From: Bradyrhizobium nivariense
Lineage (GTDB): Bacteria > Pseudomonadota > Alphaproteobacteria > Rhizobiales > Xanthobacteraceae
Length of the DNA: 64,000 nt
Direction: 5' to 3'
Assembly: GCF_029846715.1 (NCBI RefSeq)
Contig: NZ_JARVWW010000033.1
Location: 1 to 64,000 of the forward strand
Below, one piece after another: positions 39,109 through 48,353 of the stretch. Under the pieces are notes generated by a model. It was given only the letters and a program-made list of their open reading frames with translations, ran no database searches and had not been told where the DNA came from. The position numbers were made by a program, and so were the translations under genes. Numbering within the stretch: the first letter of the stretch is position 1; the number at the start of each line of letters is the position of its first letter.

Positions 39109-40203
39109 CTACTCCTTCGGCATCGCCCCCACATACGACGAGCTCGGCCGGATCAAACGCCCCGTTCGCTGCTGCTCGCGCGCATGCGCCGTCCACCCCG
39201 CTGCGCGCGCGACCGCGAAGATCGGCGTAAAGGCCTGGCGCGGGATGGCCAGCGCATCGAGCAGGATCGCGGTGAAGAACTCGACATTGGTTTCCAGCGG
39301 CCGGTCCGGATTCTTCTTGCGCAAGGCGCTGCGGATATAGGCCTCGACCTCGCCGGCAAACGGCAGGCCGGCTCCGTCCGAGGCGAGCGCCTCGATCGCG
39401 GTCTTGAGCACGTCGGCGCGCGGATCGCGCACGCGATAGACGCGGTGACCAAAACCCATCATCCGCTCGCCGCGTGCCAGCGCCGCATCCACCCAGGTCC
39501 GGATGCGCTCGCGCGAGCCGATCGCGTCGAGCATCTCCAGCACCGGCTCGGGCGCGCCACCATGCAGCGGACCGGTGAGCGCGCAATAGCCGGCGGTGAC
39601 GGCGGCGAACAGGTCGGCTTGCGTCGAGGCCACCACGCGCGCGGTGAAGGTCGAGGCGTTCATGCCGTGATCGCAGACCGTGACGAGATAGGCATCGAGC
39701 GCGGTAACCTCGCGCGTTGCAGGCGCGCGCCCATGCAGCATGCGGAGCGTGTCGGCGGCGTGGCTCACGCTCGGATCCGGCGCGACCGGGTCGAGCCCTT
39801 TGGCGCACCGGACCAGCGCGCCTGCGATCACCGGAAATGCGCCGACGATGGTCGCCTCGTGCTCCAGCCCGTGCTCCGCGCGAAGTCCCGCAACCGCTAC
39901 GCGAAACCCGTCGACGATTCCCATGCCGCTTGTCGCCGGCAGCAGGTCAGCCAGCCGCGCGAAGGCGCGTTCGCGTGCGGCGCCCAGGTTCGCCCGGACA
40001 TTGGCTTCGCTCAGCGTGGTCTTGCTGGCGCCGTTCCAGAGCCGGGCGGTGACGCCCTCAAAGCTCGACTGGCTGGCGAGGGTGCCGACATGCTCGCCGG
40101 CGATGATCAGCTTGCCGCGCTCGCCGTCGACATGGCTCAGCACGGTCTCAGCCGCGGGAACGCCGTCCAGCCCGATCTGGCTCTTGGTGAGGTGGATGTT
40201 CAT
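39109..40203 (-). CDS. Citrate synthase-family protein
   Basis: 364 residues, shorter than the main hexameric citrate synthase (about 430). The catalytic region has HGMNASTFTARVVAST, GPLHGGAPEPVLEML and GFGHRVYRVRDPRADVLK, so both active-site His and the CoA/oxaloacetate Arg are present; a C-terminal ARAAGWTAHAREQQ is normal. Ribosome site AAGGAG. It lies back to back with a second citrate-synthase gene carrying a DNA-binding domain. A citrate or 2-methylcitrate synthase; which one is unclear. Confidence 0.88.
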   Translation of the reverse strand: MNIHLTKSQIGLDGVPAAETVLSHVDGERGKLIIAGEHVGTLASQSSFEGVTARLWNGASKTTLSEANVRANLGAARERAFARLADLLPATSGMGIVDGFRVAVAGLRAEHGLEHEATIVGAFPVIAGALVRCAKGLDPVAPDPSVSHAADTLRMLHGRAPATREVTALDAYLVTVCDHGMNASTFTARVVASTQADLFAAVTAGYCALTGPLHGGAPEPVLEMLDAIGSRERIRTWVDAALARGERMMGFGHRVYRVRDPRADVLKTAIEALASDGAGLPFAGEVEAYIRSALRKKNPDRPLETNVEFFTAILLDALAIPRQAFTPIFAVARAAGWTAHAREQQRTGRLIRPSSSYVGAMPKE

Positions 40204-40247
40204 GGCCCAAATCTCCTTTGCACCAGCGAAAGGTCGGGCCTCTCGAC

Positions 40248-40277
40248 AGATTGATCAATCTTGATTACATAAATCAA
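40248..40277. promoter_or_regulatory. Two abutting palindromes in the divergent citrate-synthase promoter
   Basis: AGATTGATCAATCT (40248-40261, perfect) and TTGATT-ACATA-AATCAA (40261-40277) share TTGAT/ATCAA half sites. The second ends 1 base before the ATG of the HTH-citrate synthase. They are a likely operator, most simply for that protein itself. Confidence 0.55.
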
Positions 40278-40278
40278 T

Positions 40279-41502
40279 ATGAAAAATTCTCCGGAGCTCT
40301 ACCTCTCCGCCCGGGAAGCCGCCGCCGAGCTCGCGATCTCGCCGGCCACGCTCTACGCCTATGTCAGCCGCGGCCTGATCCGCTCCGAGCCGACGCCGGA
40401 CTCGCGAAAAAACCGCTACCGCGCCGAGGACGTCCGCGTCCTGAAGGAGCGCCGGGTGCCGTCGCCGGAGCCGCGCGGCCTGCGCAGCTTCGATGCCGAT
40501 TTGCCGGTGATGGACACGGAGATCTCCACCATCACAGAGGACGGCGCGATCTATCGCGGCGTCAATTGTGTCGATCTCGCCGAGAACGACACGCTGGAGC
40601 ACACCGCGACGCTTCTGTGGGACGTCTCCGGCGTCGATCCGTTCGCGCCGGACAACTTTCCCGCGGTATCCGATGAGATGCGCTTGATCGCGCAGGCCGC
40701 GCGCCGCGCCGCGCCGATCGATCGCGCCATCGCTGTGCTGGCGCTCGCATCGAGCGCGGATCCCCGCGCCTTCACCCGCGCGCATGATGGGCGTGCGATG
40801 GTCGGTGCACGCATTGTCCGGCTTCTGGTCGCGACCATGCTCAATGCGGAGCCGTCGGCCGAGCCGTTGCACCAGCAGATCGCCAAGGGCTGGGCGCCCG
40901 ACAACAAGCACGCGGCCGATCTCATCCGCCGCGCGCTGGTTCTGCTCGCCGAGCATGAATTGAACGCGTCCACCTTCACCGCGCGCTGCGCGGCCTCGAC
41001 CGGCCTCAATCTTTATGACTCCGTCATCGCCGGCCTCGCCGCGCTGAAGGGACCGAAGCACGGCGGCGCCGGCGTGCTCGCCTCGCAGCTCGTCAAGGCA
41101 CTGGTGGATCGTGATGTCGAGCCAATGGTCCGCGAACGCGTCGCACTCGGCGAACGCTTTGCCGGCTTCGGTCACGGCGTCTACAAGCGGGGCGATCGGC
41201 GCGCGCAGTCGCTCCTGAATGCCCTGGCCCGCGCCGGCGCACCGCGCAAATTCACCCGCGAAGTGCCGGAGCGCATCGCTGAAGCGACCGGCGAGCTCGT
41301 CAACATCGACTATGCGCTCGCGGTCCTCGTGCACGCGCTGCGCCTGCCCGGAGGCAGCGAGCTCGCGCTGTTTGCGATGGCGCGCAGCGTCGGCTGGATC
41401 GCGCATGCCAGTGAGCAGCTGCAGCACGGCAAGCTGATCCGCCCACGGGCGCGCTATGTAGGACCGGCGCCGGGGCGGAGAGCGGTGGCGTCCAAAGAGT
41501 AG
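40279..41502 (+). CDS. Citrate synthase fused to an N-terminal MerR-like helix-turn-helix
   Basis: 407 residues. Residues 7-55 (SAREAAAELAISPATLYAYVSRGLIRSE ... NRYRAEDVRVLKERR) form a MerR/excisionase-like DNA-binding domain. The rest is a citrate synthase domain with HELNASTFTARCAAST, GPKHGGAGVLASQL and GFGHGVYKRGDRRA; compared with its divergent neighbour the Arg after GFGH is Gly. Either an enzyme with DNA binding or a sensor derived from an enzyme. No ribosome site precedes the ATG, so a leaderless mRNA is possible. Confidence 0.88.
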   Translation: MKNSPELYLSAREAAAELAISPATLYAYVSRGLIRSEPTPDSRKNRYRAEDVRVLKERRVPSPEPRGLRSFDADLPVMDTEISTITEDGAIYRGVNCVDLAENDTLEHTATLLWDVSGVDPFAPDNFPAVSDEMRLIAQAARRAAPIDRAIAVLALASSADPRAFTRAHDGRAMVGARIVRLLVATMLNAEPSAEPLHQQIAKGWAPDNKHAADLIRRALVLLAEHELNASTFTARCAASTGLNLYDSVIAGLAALKGPKHGGAGVLASQLVKALVDRDVEPMVRERVALGERFAGFGHGVYKRGDRRAQSLLNALARAGAPRKFTREVPERIAEATGELVNIDYALAVLVHALRLPGGSELALFAMARSVGWIAHASEQLQHGKLIRPRARYVGPAPGRRAVASKE

Positions 41503-41617
41503 GCCATACCACGGTCGCGCGGGACAGCCATCCGGCGCACAATATTGTGTCAGGAACCGATTGCCACTTGTTCCTGTTCCACTACAGTTCAGGCCTACTT
41601 TTTTTTCTGATCGCACC

Positions 41618-43012
41618 ATGTTGCAGCGCCGCGAGTTGGACTATTGCCCGCCTGCACCGGATCCGCCGCCCATCCGGCTGGGATTTGTCGAGCTATTGAT
41701 CAGATTGAAGCGAAACCCGCTCGAATGCTGGAGTGCGGATTTTTTCCACGAGCCTATCGCCAAACTTCGGCTGCCATTCGCTGACGCTTTGCTGGTCCAT
41801 GATCCTCACGCCATCAAGCGTGTGCTGATGGACAATGCAAAGAACTATCGGAAAGATGCGATCCAGCGCCGCATCCTCGCGTCCGGTCTGTCCGATGGTT
41901 TGTTGAGCGTCGAAGGCGAGCGTTGGGAGCTGCAACGAAGAATTCTCGCACCCATATTCGCTCGCAGGAGCGTCAACTCTTTCACCAAGGCCATGCTGTC
42001 GGCTGCCGACGGACTGGCCGCACGATGGACAGCATTGGGGCCCGGCGCCACCGTCGATGTCGCCGCAGAGATGGCTCTGGTCACTCTGAACGTGCTCGCG
42101 CTCACGATCTTTTCTGACGGGATCGGTGGCGACTTCGATGAATTTCGGGAGGCCATGAATGCGTATTTCAGCGTGGTCGGCCGCATCGGGGTGCTCGATC
42201 TGTTCGGCGTCCCCAAATTCGTGCCACGCCCGGGCCATCGCCGCTTGCGTCGCACGATGGCTTACTTCGAAGGGGTTATCGAGACAATCATACGCACGAG
42301 ACAGCAACGGCTTGCGGCTATTGCCGCAAACGAGGGGCCGGACGACCTTTTGACGCTGCTGTTGCGTTCGCTGGATCCCTCGACCGGCCGGCAACTCAGC
42401 CCCACGGAGGTTCGCTCCAACATCCTCACTTTTCTTTCGGCGGGACATGAGACGACTGCCAACACGCTCGCGTGGTCGATCTTTTTGCTTTCGCAGGTGC
42501 CGGAATGGCGATCGCGCGTCGCGGAGGAAGCTGAACGGGAGTTGTCGGATCCGGGGGATGACCTGGCCGACCGGCTGATCGTGACCAAGGCAGTTATCGA
42601 AGAAGCGCTTCGCCTCTACCCGCCGATCGCCGCACTGAGCCGGGCCGCGCTCGATGCCGATGTGCTGGGTGAAATCGCGGTCATGCCAGGATCGCTGATC
42701 GTGATCGCGCCCTATGTTCTCCATCGACATCGCGCCCTGTGGAGCCGCCCGGATGCATTCGATCCCTCACGATTTCTACCGGAGGCCCGCAGCGGAATTC
42801 CACGTTTTGCCTACTTGCCTTTCGGGATGGGGCCTCGGACCTGTATCGGCTCGACCTTTGCCTTGCAGGAGGCTGCAATCGTCCTGGCCGTCCTGACCCG
42901 CCATTTCCAGATGCAGCTGCTGTCGCACGCCGAAGTCTGGCCCCTCCCGCGCATTACGTTGCGTCCCGCAAAGGGGCTGCCGATGCGATTAATTCAGAGC
43001 AAGGCCCTTTAG
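41618..43012 (+). CDS. Cytochrome P450
   Basis: 464 residues from ATG 41618; the frame from 41561 adds 19. I-helix AGHETT (275-280), ExxR E329-A-L-R332, and heme-binding FGMGPRTCIG with the thiolate ligand C409. No membrane anchor, so a soluble bacterial P450 needing a separate ferredoxin or reductase, none of which is nearby. The sequence is nearer the fatty-acid/CYP102-like or CYP4-like group than to camphor-type P450s, judged by the PERF-like DPSRF and long I-helix. Substrate unknown; followed by an amidase. Confidence 0.92.
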   Translation: MLQRRELDYCPPAPDPPPIRLGFVELLIRLKRNPLECWSADFFHEPIAKLRLPFADALLVHDPHAIKRVLMDNAKNYRKDAIQRRILASGLSDGLLSVEGERWELQRRILAPIFARRSVNSFTKAMLSAADGLAARWTALGPGATVDVAAEMALVTLNVLALTIFSDGIGGDFDEFREAMNAYFSVVGRIGVLDLFGVPKFVPRPGHRRLRRTMAYFEGVIETIIRTRQQRLAAIAANEGPDDLLTLLLRSLDPSTGRQLSPTEVRSNILTFLSAGHETTANTLAWSIFLLSQVPEWRSRVAEEAERELSDPGDDLADRLIVTKAVIEEALRLYPPIAALSRAALDADVLGEIAVMPGSLIVIAPYVLHRHRALWSRPDAFDPSRFLPEARSGIPRFAYLPFGMGPRTCIGSTFALQEAAIVLAVLTRHFQMQLLSHAEVWPLPRITLRPAKGLPMRLIQSKAL

Positions 43013-43208
43013 AGGTTGATGACCTCAAGTTCGTCCGGCTCGGCGAGGAAGATCGATCTGTAGACCGTACGAGACGTCGCCAGCACTCGCGTGCCCGTTC
43101 ATCGCCGGATCAGTGCAGTTCACGGCAACAGGTGAGCGCTTAATTGCTTTCCGTGCTGTCCACCCCCGGGCAGGCTTGCAGCATCTTCTATCGCCTCGGG
43201 AGCCATTC

Positions 43209-44591
43209 GTGTCGCAAGCCGTCCTACCCAGCCGAAGCCGAGCCCTTCGCACGCCCGCCGAACTCACTTCGGCCATCGCAACGGCATACGAGCGCATCGA
43301 ACGTGACCAACACCGCAATTGCTGGGTCCATGTGAGGCCGATGGCGGAGGCGCTGGCGCAGGCTGAGGCGCTCGCGCGGCGCGGCGCGCAAGGCGAATTC
43401 CTGCCGCTCCTCGGCGTGCCATTCGGCGTGAAGGACAACATCGACGTGGAGGGCATGCCGACCACGGCGGCCTGTCCGTCCTTCGCCTATGTTGCGGAGC
43501 GATCGGCCCGGTGCGTCGAGCGCCTGGCCGCAGCGGGCGCAATCTGTCTCGGCAAGACAAACCTGGATCAGTTCGCCACCGGGCTCTCCGGCGCCCGGTC
43601 GCCTTACGGCGTCTGCCCGAGCGCGGCTGACGATCGCTACATCTCGGGCGGGTCGAGCTCCGGTTCGGCTGTCGCCGTGGCCGCCGGCCATGTCGCTTTT
43701 TCACTCGGAACCGACACCGGCGGCTCGGGCCGGATACCGGCAGGTTTCAACGGCATCATCGGAATCAAGCCGACGGTCGGGTTTGTCTCATCCCGCGGGC
43801 TCGTCCCGAACTGTCCGACGATCGATTGTCCATCGATCTTTTGCAATTCCGCAGCCGAAGGCAAACTGTTGCTGGAGCTCATTGAGGGCTTTGATGAAGA
43901 AGATCCCTACAGCCGGAAGGCGCTCGGCCCGTCATCGGCTTTCCCCCAGGAATTCCGCTTCGGACGCATTTCTGGCGGTCAGCTGAACTCGTTCGGTATG
44001 CCCGAATGCGACGCGCTCTACGAACAGGCTTGCGAGAGGCTTGTGGGGTTGGGAGGACGGGCCCTTGAGACTGACTTCACGCCTTTCGCCGAGGCCGGCG
44101 AGATGCTGTTTTCAGGGCCCTGGATCGCTGAGCGCTATGCGGCGATCAGCAAGCTCCTCGACATTGATCGGAGCAATTTGCTGGAGGTTACGCGCAAAGT
44201 CCTGGATTCTGCAGCGCAGTTTACAGCGGCAGATGCGTTCGCCGCGCAACACCGTCTCCTGAAGCTGCGGCGGCAGGTCCAGTTACTGTTCAAACAGATC
44301 GATGTCTTGATGGTGCCCACCGCACCGCGTCCCTTCACCATTGCTGAAATGCTGGAGGATCCCATCACGCTCAATAGCCGTCTGGGTCACTACTCCTACT
44401 TCGCCAATCTTCTGGACCTGTGCGCGGTGGCGCTTCCCAATACGACGCTCCCCACCGGCATGCCCATGGGCGTCACCCTGCTGGCACCCGCATGGCACGA
44501 TCACGCCCTCCTGGACTTTGCCTCGCGATGGCAGCCGAAAGATCGTGGCGCTCTCTTCGGTCTGAAAGTCTATTCACGTACCGCCGGTTAG
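43209..44591 (+). CDS. Amidase, allophanate hydrolase (AtzF)-like
   Basis: 460 residues from GTG 43209, chosen because GGGAG lies 7 bases upstream. Ser-cisSer-Lys triad: K75 (GVKDN), S149 (GGSSSGS) and S173 (DTGGSGRIPA). The block around PFGVKDNIDVEGMPTTAACPSFAY and GLVPNCPTIDCPSIF is that of allophanate hydrolases, but the C-terminal domain (about 150 residues) of full-length AtzF is missing. It may cleave an amide or ureide in the same pathway as the P450. Its stop overlaps the convergent Crp-type gene by 4 bases. Confidence 0.88.
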   Translation: MSQAVLPSRSRALRTPAELTSAIATAYERIERDQHRNCWVHVRPMAEALAQAEALARRGAQGEFLPLLGVPFGVKDNIDVEGMPTTAACPSFAYVAERSARCVERLAAAGAICLGKTNLDQFATGLSGARSPYGVCPSAADDRYISGGSSSGSAVAVAAGHVAFSLGTDTGGSGRIPAGFNGIIGIKPTVGFVSSRGLVPNCPTIDCPSIFCNSAAEGKLLLELIEGFDEEDPYSRKALGPSSAFPQEFRFGRISGGQLNSFGMPECDALYEQACERLVGLGGRALETDFTPFAEAGEMLFSGPWIAERYAAISKLLDIDRSNLLEVTRKVLDSAAQFTAADAFAAQHRLLKLRRQVQLLFKQIDVLMVPTAPRPFTIAEMLEDPITLNSRLGHYSYFANLLDLCAVALPNTTLPTGMPMGVTLLAPAWHDHALLDFASRWQPKDRGALFGLKVYSRTAG

Positions 44592-45313
44592 ACGAGTTCG
44601 AGATCGAGTGCGCGCAAATTCAGGATGACGATCAGACCCCTGTCGTAGCGGATGATGCCTCTCGCCTGCATGCGCGAGAGCTGCACCGTCACCCATTGTC
44701 GTGTCGCTCCGATCAGGTTGGCGAGATCGCCATGGGTGAACGGAATGCCGATCACGATCTCACGGCCCTGCTGCGATCCGTAGATCTTCGAGAGAAAGAT
44801 GAGCAGACGCTGCAGCCGCTCGGTAACCGACCGAGTGCCGAGCATTTGCGCCATGGCCGAATAGCATCTCGCCTTGAAGGCCAGCGCGTCCAGAAGCGCA
44901 ACCGCGATGGTCGCCGACTGCAGCGCAAGTTCGCGCAGGGCGGGGCCAGGCAGAAACAGAAGCCGGCTGCGCTCAATTGCAACCGAAGACCACATATGCG
45001 CGCCGGCGCCGAAGAGGTCCGGCCCGCCCACGAAATTTCCACCAAACCAGTAGGCGAGCGTCACCTCACGCCCGGAGGGTGCTGCATAATAGCTGCGGAT
45101 CCGGCCGGATTCGATCAGATATATGCCGCTCTGCGTGTCGCCCTGGCGCCAGATATGCTTGCCGATGTCGAGAATCTCGTGACGGCCAATTGCAAGGACG
45201 CGACGCCGGTCAGCCTCACTCAGCGGATCGAGCAAACCCGGCAGCGACCTGACCAGAGTATCCGACTCGGCCAGCATGATCCCGGCCGTAGTCCTGAGTG
45301 TTGCCGCTGACAT
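44588..45313 (-). CDS. Crp/Fnr-family transcriptional regulator
   Basis: 241 residues from ATG 45313 (GGGAG about 8 bases upstream; ATG 45346 would add 11). A cyclic-nucleotide-binding-type beta-barrel (about 20-135, IWRQGDTQSGIYLIESGRIRSYY) and a Crp-type HTH (about 180-225, THGDLANLIGATRQWVTVQLSRMQARGII). No Fnr cysteine cluster. It follows the ABC ATPase gene on the same strand (61 bases) and so may be the last gene of the transporter operon and its regulator. Confidence 0.9.
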   Translation of the reverse strand: MSAATLRTTAGIMLAESDTLVRSLPGLLDPLSEADRRRVLAIGRHEILDIGKHIWRQGDTQSGIYLIESGRIRSYYAAPSGREVTLAYWFGGNFVGGPDLFGAGAHMWSSVAIERSRLLFLPGPALRELALQSATIAVALLDALAFKARCYSAMAQMLGTRSVTERLQRLLIFLSKIYGSQQGREIVIGIPFTHGDLANLIGATRQWVTVQLSRMQARGIIRYDRGLIVILNLRALDLELV

Positions 45314-45374
45314 CTGCCCACTCCCTCGTAGCCGGAGCAGATCCATTCAAGAGCCATGCCAGCCCGCACTGAGC

Positions 45375-46253
45375 TTAGGTCACTGTTTCCATTTGCTCGA
45401 ACGCCTTGCGGCCTTCGGTCCGGATCAGATCAAGGCAATCCCGCTTGAGGGCGAGATAGGCGGGATCGGTCAGGATGGCGCTGGAACGCGGGCGCGGCAG
45501 GCCCACGGAAAGATCCCGCAGGATACGGCCCGGCCCGGCGCTCATGATCAGCACGCGATCCGACAGGAGAATGGCTTCGTCGATATCGTGCGTGACGAAA
45601 ACGATGGTGGCGTTGATCCGGTCGCGAAGCTCCAGAAGGTTATCCTGCATCACCGCCCGGGTCTGCGCGTCCAAAGCACCGAACGGCTCGTCCATGAGCA
45701 GGACACGCGGCTGGTTTGCGAGGGCGCGCGCAATCGCCACGCGCTGCTGCATGCCGCCTGAAAGCGTATGCGGATAGGCGTTCGCGAATTTTGTCAGCCC
45801 GATCATTTCGATCAGGTCGTTAGCGATCCGCAGCGCCTCCGCCTTCGACTTGCCGAGCGCGCGCGGCCCATGAGCGATATTGCGGCGCACCGATTTCCAC
45901 GGAAACAGATGCGGCTGCTGGAAGACCATCCCTATATCAGGTCGGGGTGCCAGCATTGGCTCGCCAGCCACCATGACCTGGCCTTCGAACGGCCGTTCGA
46001 GGCCTGCCATCGCATTCAAAAGCGTAGACTTGCCGCAGCCCGACGGACCCACGAGCGAGACGAATTCGCCCGACATGACCGCCAGAGACACCCGGTCCAC
46101 CGCCATAACCTGGCCGCGCGGCACATCGAAGACGATGCTCAAATCCTCGACGCGGATGATCGCTTGAGGTGTTGCCGATGAAGGTGCGGGCGCAGCATCC
46201 ACCAGCCGGAGCGGTGGGGGCGGACGAAGCGGGTTGTGCATCATCGCCACCAT
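45375..46253 (-). CDS. NitT/TauT-type ABC transporter ATP-binding protein
   Basis: 292 residues. Walker A GPSGCGKST, signature LSGGMQQRVAIARAL, Walker B VLLMDEPFGALD, and D-loop/H-loop (FVTHDIDEAILLSDR), all of the SsuB/TauB/NrtD group. An N-terminal extension of about 30 residues (Pro-rich) precedes the domain. Overlaps the permease by 13 bases. Pairs with the next two genes to import a nitrate-, sulfonate- or similar-type solute. Confidence 0.92.
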   Translation of the reverse strand: MVAMMHNPLRPPPPLRLVDAAPAPSSATPQAIIRVEDLSIVFDVPRGQVMAVDRVSLAVMSGEFVSLVGPSGCGKSTLLNAMAGLERPFEGQVMVAGEPMLAPRPDIGMVFQQPHLFPWKSVRRNIAHGPRALGKSKAEALRIANDLIEMIGLTKFANAYPHTLSGGMQQRVAIARALANQPRVLLMDEPFGALDAQTRAVMQDNLLELRDRINATIVFVTHDIDEAILLSDRVLIMSAGPGRILRDLSVGLPRPRSSAILTDPAYLALKRDCLDLIRTEGRKAFEQMETVT

Positions 46254-47020
46254 ACGGCACGTTCAGCGATTGCCGCGAAGGAACGGTCGGCCACGAATGA
46301 GAGCAATCCGAGCGCCGCCAGCCCTCCCATGACCTGTCCGGTCTGCATGTTCTGTTGCGCAATCTCGATCCGGTAAACGATGCCGGCAAACGCGCCCGCC
46401 AGCTCAGCGGCGACCAGCGTGTAAAAGGAGATGCTTACGGCGGTGCGCAGGCCGACAACGATGTAGGGAAGCGCGCCCAGCAGGACGATCTCCGATAGCA
46501 TCTGCCGGCGTGGCGTGCCGAGCATCTGCGCGGCGCGAATGAGGCCGCGGTCGACCTTCTGCACGCCGATATGGGTCGCGAGCCACACGGTGAAGAACAC
46601 GCCCCAGACGACCAGAAACAGTTTGCCGGCCTCCGACAGCCCGAACCAGAGGATCACGATCGGCACAAAGGCGATTGGGGGGATCGGGCGAAGAATATGG
46701 AACAACGGAGAGAGCAGGCTTGAGACCAGCCGGAACTGGCCTGTCAGGACGCCCAGCATGATCCCGCCCGTGGCACCGATCAAAAATCCCGCAGTGACGC
46801 GGAAGAGGCTCGCTGAAAGGTCGCTGAAAAACTGACCGCTATGGATCCAGTCAAGGACGGCGACAGCTACCGTCGAAGGTGGCGGAAACAGCACCGCGTT
46901 GACGATCCGCAATCGTGCGATCAATTCCCATGCGCCGACGAAGGTTGGCACGGAGAGCACACCGACAAGCACGCTCAGGCGCCCGGCCGCGTTCGCACGG
47001 TTGCCTACGCCGGCGCTCAT
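46241..47020 (-). CDS. NitT/TauT-type ABC transporter permease
   Basis: 259 residues with about six membrane helices. The permease EAA-type loop is GLIRAAQMLGTPRRQMLSEIVLLGALPYIVVGLR. Belongs to the SsuC/TauC class. Overlaps the binding-protein gene by 4 bases and the ATPase by 13 bases, so translation is coupled. Confidence 0.92.
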   Translation of the reverse strand: MSAGVGNRANAAGRLSVLVGVLSVPTFVGAWELIARLRIVNAVLFPPPSTVAVAVLDWIHSGQFFSDLSASLFRVTAGFLIGATGGIMLGVLTGQFRLVSSLLSPLFHILRPIPPIAFVPIVILWFGLSEAGKLFLVVWGVFFTVWLATHIGVQKVDRGLIRAAQMLGTPRRQMLSEIVLLGALPYIVVGLRTAVSISFYTLVAAELAGAFAGIVYRIEIAQQNMQTGQVMGGLAALGLLSFVADRSFAAIAERAVWWR

Positions 47021-48018
47021 GGATTGGCCGACAGCGTCACACGTGCGGCATCAAGCGCTTTCAGCGGAGCGGTCGCAATGATCTTCGAGAAATCGGGCAT
47101 TACCGCCCCGGGCGGATGATTGCCGGTATCGAGCCGCCAGGCAGCGTGCGTTTTTAGCGTCTCGAGCAGCCTGTCGTCGATGCGCACGTGATAGATGTAA
47201 TCCGACCAGATCGCCGCCAGCTCGTCGCGCTTCATGCCGGTTGCTGCGGCAACGACGTCGATCGCTTCGTTCGGATGAGCCTTGACCCAGCCTTCGGCTT
47301 CAATGAGGGCAGCCAGGAATTTGCCGACGACCGCGGGGGAGGCCTCCAGATAGGATCGCATCACAACGATGTTGAAGGTCTCCGAGTAGAGCCCCTTCGT
47401 ATCGAGCAGGACGGCGCCCTCGCCAAGAGCCTTCTTTGCATTCGCTACATGCGGCTCCCAGGTGTCGAACGCATCAATGCTCCCCGCCGCCAGTGCGGGA
47501 AGCATCTCCTGCGGCCGAAGATTGACGAGCGTAACGTCCTTGGCGGTCAGTCCCGCCGCCTTCAACAGAACCGCCGTGTAGACCTCACTACCCGTCCCGG
47601 CCGTGAAGCCGATGCGTTTACCGCGCAAATCCGCTTTCGCCCTGATTGCGGCGGACGCGGCCGTCATCGTCTTCAGATCCGAATATTCCATGCCGGCGAC
47701 GAAGGCGATTGGCTGCTGGGCCATCGCGGCCGCCGTGACCGGAGCTTCGGCGGTCGTTGCGATATCCGCTCCACCTCCCACCACCGTATCGAGGCACTGC
47801 TTTCCGCTCGTGAAATTCGAGACGGAGATATCGAGTCCCTGCTTGGCGAAGAAGCCGTTCGTCTTGGCGACGATCGCGAGGCCCGAAATCGGGCCAAGAT
47901 TCTGCGCAAGCCGCGCCTTCAGCACATCTTCGGCTCTAGCCCGGGAACCGGGATTCAAGACGCCCGCATATGCTGAGATCGCAAACAAAACCATGCGAAG
48001 AGCTGTTTTCGAGCGCAT
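47017..48018 (-). CDS. NitT/TauT-type ABC transporter substrate-binding protein
   Basis: 333 residues. Signal peptide about 1-29 (MRSKTALRMVLFAISAYAGV, ending SRARA). The mature part has RLAQNLGPISGLAIVAKTNGFFAKQGLDISV and LAAGSIDAFDTWEPHVANAKKALGEG, typical of SsuA/TauA-type periplasmic proteins. The ligand is unknown; the neighbouring amidase and P450 suggest an organic nitrogen or aromatic compound. First gene of the SBP-permease-ATPase-Crp run. Confidence 0.92.
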   Translation of the reverse strand: MRSKTALRMVLFAISAYAGVLNPGSRARAEDVLKARLAQNLGPISGLAIVAKTNGFFAKQGLDISVSNFTSGKQCLDTVVGGGADIATTAEAPVTAAAMAQQPIAFVAGMEYSDLKTMTAASAAIRAKADLRGKRIGFTAGTGSEVYTAVLLKAAGLTAKDVTLVNLRPQEMLPALAAGSIDAFDTWEPHVANAKKALGEGAVLLDTKGLYSETFNIVVMRSYLEASPAVVGKFLAALIEAEGWVKAHPNEAIDVVAAATGMKRDELAAIWSDYIYHVRIDDRLLETLKTHAAWRLDTGNHPPGAVMPDFSKIIATAPLKALDAARVTLSANP

Positions 48019-48353
48019 GCAACCACCCCCGTCATGTCGGCGGCCGCAACGGCCAGCCTATGATCGGACGAGGGTCATCCGAAGGCAACGCGCCGTGAAG
48101 CAATTAATCGACAACCTCGCCCGTTGACGGCTATTTGCGCATCGCCGATGCGCAGGGGACTGTAATTTGGGCAACGGAGAGCTCCGTCCGCCCGCCTCTT
48201 GTGTTGCGCGAGCTCTGCCCATTCAGAGCCGGCGTGCCCTCAGCCGGAGGGACTCGGTGCCGTGCCCAGGTTACGGTGCTTTCCCGGTTGCGGTCATCAT
48301 CAACGCGGGCTATCCGGCCGACGTGCTTGAGCCCGTACGCTCGGCATCGCGCT
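48019..48353. other. Intergenic region without recognised gene
   Basis: 335 bases between the transporter start and the DedA stop. Open frames here have no recognisable character. It must hold the transporter promoter; I see no strong palindrome. Confidence 0.4.
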
